Both the position numbers and the translations under genes were made by a program. A stretch of 24,771 nucleotides of DNA from a virus: the IMG/VR virus record IMGVR_UViG_3300009180_000207, positions 1 through 24,771 of that record; one strand, given 5' to 3'. Shown here piece after piece: positions 23,298 to 24,771 of the stretch. Under the pieces are notes generated by a model, which was not told where the DNA came from, did not search any database, and was given only the letters and a program-made list of their open reading frames with translations. Each line of letters opens with the position of its first letter. Positions within the stretch are counted from its first letter, which is position 1.

Positions 23298-23967
23298 GAC
23301 TTTCCTTCATGTTTATCAGTCCGTTTAGCATTCTAGACTTGGTGTTAAACCATTGTTTTGAGTAGTCGCAGTTTGAATAATACGGGAATTCTGGGATTCC
23401 TAGCGTGTAATGAGCAATCTTTGCGTTTCCAAGGTCTTGCTCACCCACTAAAAAATTGTATTCCTTTGGCAGTTCACCAATCTGCTCGTCTTTTAGCCAC
23501 TCAAACCTATGTAGCTCTGAGCCTGCGTGATTGTCCACAAATTCAGGGGTTAGTTGCTTGTTTGCTAGATGTTCACAGTTCCAAAGAATCAGGCTTGACC
23601 AATTTTTTCTGGGGTAGTCCTCGTTCTTGGACTCCATTGCTGTGTTGATGTACTTCTTTTTATGCTTAGTTTTGTATTCATGTTTTACGACTTGGACAGC
23701 CTTGGTCGGGTCAAACAACTTGTCCAGATCGTCAATGTCGGACAACATAAGCATATCGCTTGCATCCATAAATATCGCCCTACCCTTGAATCCTGTAAAG
23801 TAAGGCACTAAGAATCTTTGGTAAATAAAAGTGTTTGACCCGTCTCTTTGCTTGCCAAAAAAAGGCGTGATCGCCACCGCTTCTGAGGTGCGCTCAATCA
23901 AGGATTGGGTAAAAACGTGATACCCAATGGCCTCTCTAGGGTCATAGCCTGCAAAAATTCTGATCAT
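23290..23967 (-). CDS. GT8-like glycosyltransferase (GT-A fold)
   Basis: A 225-residue protein opening MIRIFAGYDPREAIGYHVFT, the start of GT-A type transferases found in several aquatic phages. RAIFMDASDMLMLSDIDDLD (63-82) holds the metal/nucleotide-sugar DxD-type motif (Asp68/Asp71), NWSSLILWNCEH (122-133) corresponds to the NSGxxLxN segment of GT8 enzymes, and IAHYTLGIPEFPYYSNCDYS (184-203) to the C-terminal sugar-binding His region. It would transfer a sugar from a nucleotide-sugar donor to an unknown acceptor. It shares ATGA with the Dps-like gene. It may serve virion glycosylation together with the cassette at 9738-12525, or modify host surface glycans; its length is short for GT8 but complete. 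Confidence 0.8.
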   Translation of the reverse strand: MIRIFAGYDPREAIGYHVFTQSLIERTSEAVAITPFFGKQRDGSNTFIYQRFLVPYFTGFKGRAIFMDASDMLMLSDIDDLDKLFDPTKAVQVVKHEYKTKHKKKYINTAMESKNEDYPRKNWSSLILWNCEHLANKQLTPEFVDNHAGSELHRFEWLKDEQIGELPKEYNFLVGEQDLGNAKIAHYTLGIPEFPYYSNCDYSKQWFNTKSRMLNGLINMKESHA

Positions 23968-24341
23968 TTCAGCGTTAATTTGTAAAGCGTTGAGTCAATC
24001 AAACCTGCAATCTCATCAATGATGTTTTGCAACTGTGTCTCTTTTGGCATTGCCTTGCGATTCTTTTCCACATAATCAGAAATGCTTTCCATGTACCTTA
24101 CTGGGTCTTTAGCATTATGGAAATTTTCAGGAAAAGTTTTAATCTTTTCGTAGCAACCTGAATATGCTTCTGCAAACGAATCGGTCAATTCAATAATCTC
24201 AGGGTAATACGCACCCAATGCCATGTGAACCGCAAAAGAGTCGGTGGACAAATGCATGAAGTGGGTTACTGTGCCTGAATGAAGTAGCGTACTGATAAAG
24301 TCTGCTACATCTTTTTGATTGGGGTCTTTTTCGTAAGCCAT
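23964..24341 (-). CDS. Dps/ferritin-like helical protein (possibly DUF5856)
   Basis: A 125-residue helical protein. I start it at ATG 24341, which has AAGGAC six bases upstream; the longer frame to 24383 would read through a terminator stem and is rejected. HFMHLSTDSFAVH (27-39) followed by EIIELTDSFAEAY (48-60) aligns with the Dps signature: His27, His39, Asp54 and Glu58 have exactly the spacing of E. coli Dps H51, H63, D78 and E82. The fifth ligand (D67) is Gly43 here. The C-terminal helix TQLQNIIDEIAGLIDSTLYK fits a fourth bundle helix. I also recall a phage family called DUF5856 with this look. It may bind or oxidise iron, or only keep the fold. It heads the structural transcript after a terminator. 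Confidence 0.72.
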   Translation of the reverse strand: MAYEKDPNQKDVADFISTLLHSGTVTHFMHLSTDSFAVHMALGAYYPEIIELTDSFAEAYSGCYEKIKTFPENFHNAKDPVRYMESISDYVEKNRKAMPKETQLQNIIDEIAGLIDSTLYKLTLK

Positions 24342-24350
24342 ATTGTCCTT

Positions 24351-24371
24351 AAAAAACGGGGGCGAACCCCC
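24351..24371 (-). terminator. Rho-independent terminator with UUCG loop
   Basis: On the minus strand a perfect GGGGG/CCCCC stem (24371-24367 with 24362-24358) closes the extra-stable tetraloop TTCG and is followed by G and six Ts. It is a clean intrinsic terminator for transcripts coming from the nuclease gene side. The T tract touches the AAGGAC ribosome binding site of the Dps-like gene, so the next transcript either starts inside or reads through this site. Confidence 0.85.
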
Positions 24372-24389
24372 AAAGGTCGGCAACTGCTA

Positions 24390-24430
24390 CCAACACAATT
24401 CAAGACTATTCCAATCCTGATGTGTGTTGG
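24390..24430. repeat. 8-bp perfect inverted repeat in intergenic DNA
   Basis: CCAACACA at 24390-24397 and TGTGTTGG at 24423-24430 are perfect inverted copies with a 25-bp spacer. They lie in the 177-bp non-coding stretch between the nuclease gene and the structural block. An operator, or the base of an RNA structure upstream of the terminator, is possible. Confidence 0.5.
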
Positions 24431-24452
24431 ATTCAATTTGGTCTTTGACTAG

Positions 24453-24481
24453 GCAAGGTGGAAAGCCAGAAAAACCCTTGC
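24453..24481. repeat. 6-bp inverted repeat after the nuclease gene
   Basis: GCAAGG at 24453-24458 and CCTTGC at 24476-24481 are inverted copies with a 17-bp spacer. The stem is short and no T tract follows on the minus strand, so it is at most a weak hairpin downstream of the nuclease gene. Confidence 0.3.
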
Positions 24482-24518
24482 ATTGACATCCTTGAACGCT
24501 GGCTTAACATCCAACGCC

Positions 24519-24771
24519 CTAGATTTTAAGGTCTGGCAATGGAATGTCAACGGGCCAAAGGTTATTTTTAACCAATCTGTTAACTGTTTTTTGGTATGCC
24601 ATTTGCCACAGTAAGCGGCGCTGGTCTTTACTTAGCCTAGCGCCTGAATCTAGTTCCATGTGGCATTTTTGACACAAAGCGGCGGTAAATTCATCACTTG
24701 CTTTGATGCCCCTGCCCTTGCCGTGTTCAGCCCAATTACTGTGGGCGGCTTGTGTTTCGCCTTCTATGTGG
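24519..24771 (-). CDS. YbcO-like (DUF1364) phage nuclease, 5' end beyond window
   Basis: The last 83 codons of a gene that begins outside the window; it ends at TAG 24519. The visible part shows AAHSNWAEHGKGRGIKASDE (9-28) and FTAALCQKCHMELDSG (28-43). The conserved His, the GxGxGIKxxD segment and the CxxCHxELD zinc/HNH-like knuckle match the YbcO (DUF1364) family of small nucleases found in lambdoid prophages next to recombination and packaging genes. The remainder is helical (RRLLWQMAYQKTVNRLVKNN) with a Pro/Leu end. It would process phage recombination or replication intermediates. The upstream cysteines that complete the metal site are not in the window. Confidence 0.8.
   Translation of the reverse strand, partial: HIEGETQAAHSNWAEHGKGRGIKASDEFTAALCQKCHMELDSGARLSKDQRRLLWQMAYQKTVNRLVKNNLWPVDIPLPDLKI

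Noticed and set aside
24342-24383. N-terminal extension of the Dps-like protein to ATG 24383
   Set aside because: The added codons are the terminator stem itself, and the internal ATG 24341 has the ribosome binding site.
24483-24510. TTGACA and TAACAT with 16-bp spacing, promoter-like on the plus strand
   Set aside because: It would fire against the nuclease gene, and no plus-strand gene follows.
1-24771. CRISPR array, insertion sequence, tRNA or attachment site
   Set aside because: No regularly spaced repeats, transposase, cloverleaf or integrase were found; intergenic space is almost absent apart from 24342-24518.

Overview
The window is a segment of a tailed double-stranded DNA phage genome, or of a prophage carrying one. 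Every gene I can support lies on the minus strand, so the biological reading order runs from high to low coordinates. The order small terminase - large terminase - portal - scaffold - major capsid - head-tail adaptor - beta-propeller tail factor - three ejection-type proteins - fibre is that of a P22-like short-tailed (podovirus) virion module. No tail-tube, sheath or tape-measure gene is visible. The host is not named by the sequence; the composition (about 45% GC by eye) and protein style suggest a phage of a freshwater Gram-negative bacterium, perhaps a betaproteobacterium, but this is only an impression. No integrase, repressor, tRNA or CRISPR array is seen.

Layout from right to left. (1) 24771-24342: the tail of a YbcO-like zinc/HNH-type nuclease gene, then about 177 bp of non-coding DNA ending in a UUCG-loop terminator. 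(2) 24341-23139: a Dps/ferritin-like small protein, a GT8-like glycosyltransferase and a tiny conserved protein, all tightly coupled. (3) 23134-18945: packaging genes (terS, terL), an 89-residue beta protein and the portal. (4) 18948-15134: two beta-rich fibre- or adhesin-like proteins and three small unknowns, inserted between portal and scaffold. (5) 15133-12565: scaffold, major capsid, and a probable decoration protein. (6) 12525-9738: an accessory sugar cassette inside the late operon: a DUF115(MptE/Maf-like)-GT-B fusion, a SAM methyltransferase and a second stand-alone DUF115 protein, introduced by a hairpin that also covers the first ribosome binding site. (7) 9736-2171: head-completion and ejection proteins. 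(8) 2161-608: a fibre with a self-cleaving S74 chaperone tail and a small companion gene. (9) 608-1: a small membrane protein of XhlA/holin type and a partial gene, probably the beginning of the lysis region.

The genes are packed with 1-4 nt overlaps (TAATG, ATGA, TTGA), so translation is probably coupled across most of the block. The least routine parts are the sugar cassette (9738-12525) together with the separate GT8-like gene, and the Dps-like protein that retains four of the five Dps ferroxidase ligands in the canonical spacing. The best-supported hypothesis is that this phage decorates a virion protein with glycans, possibly O-methylated; this is inference from gene families and position.
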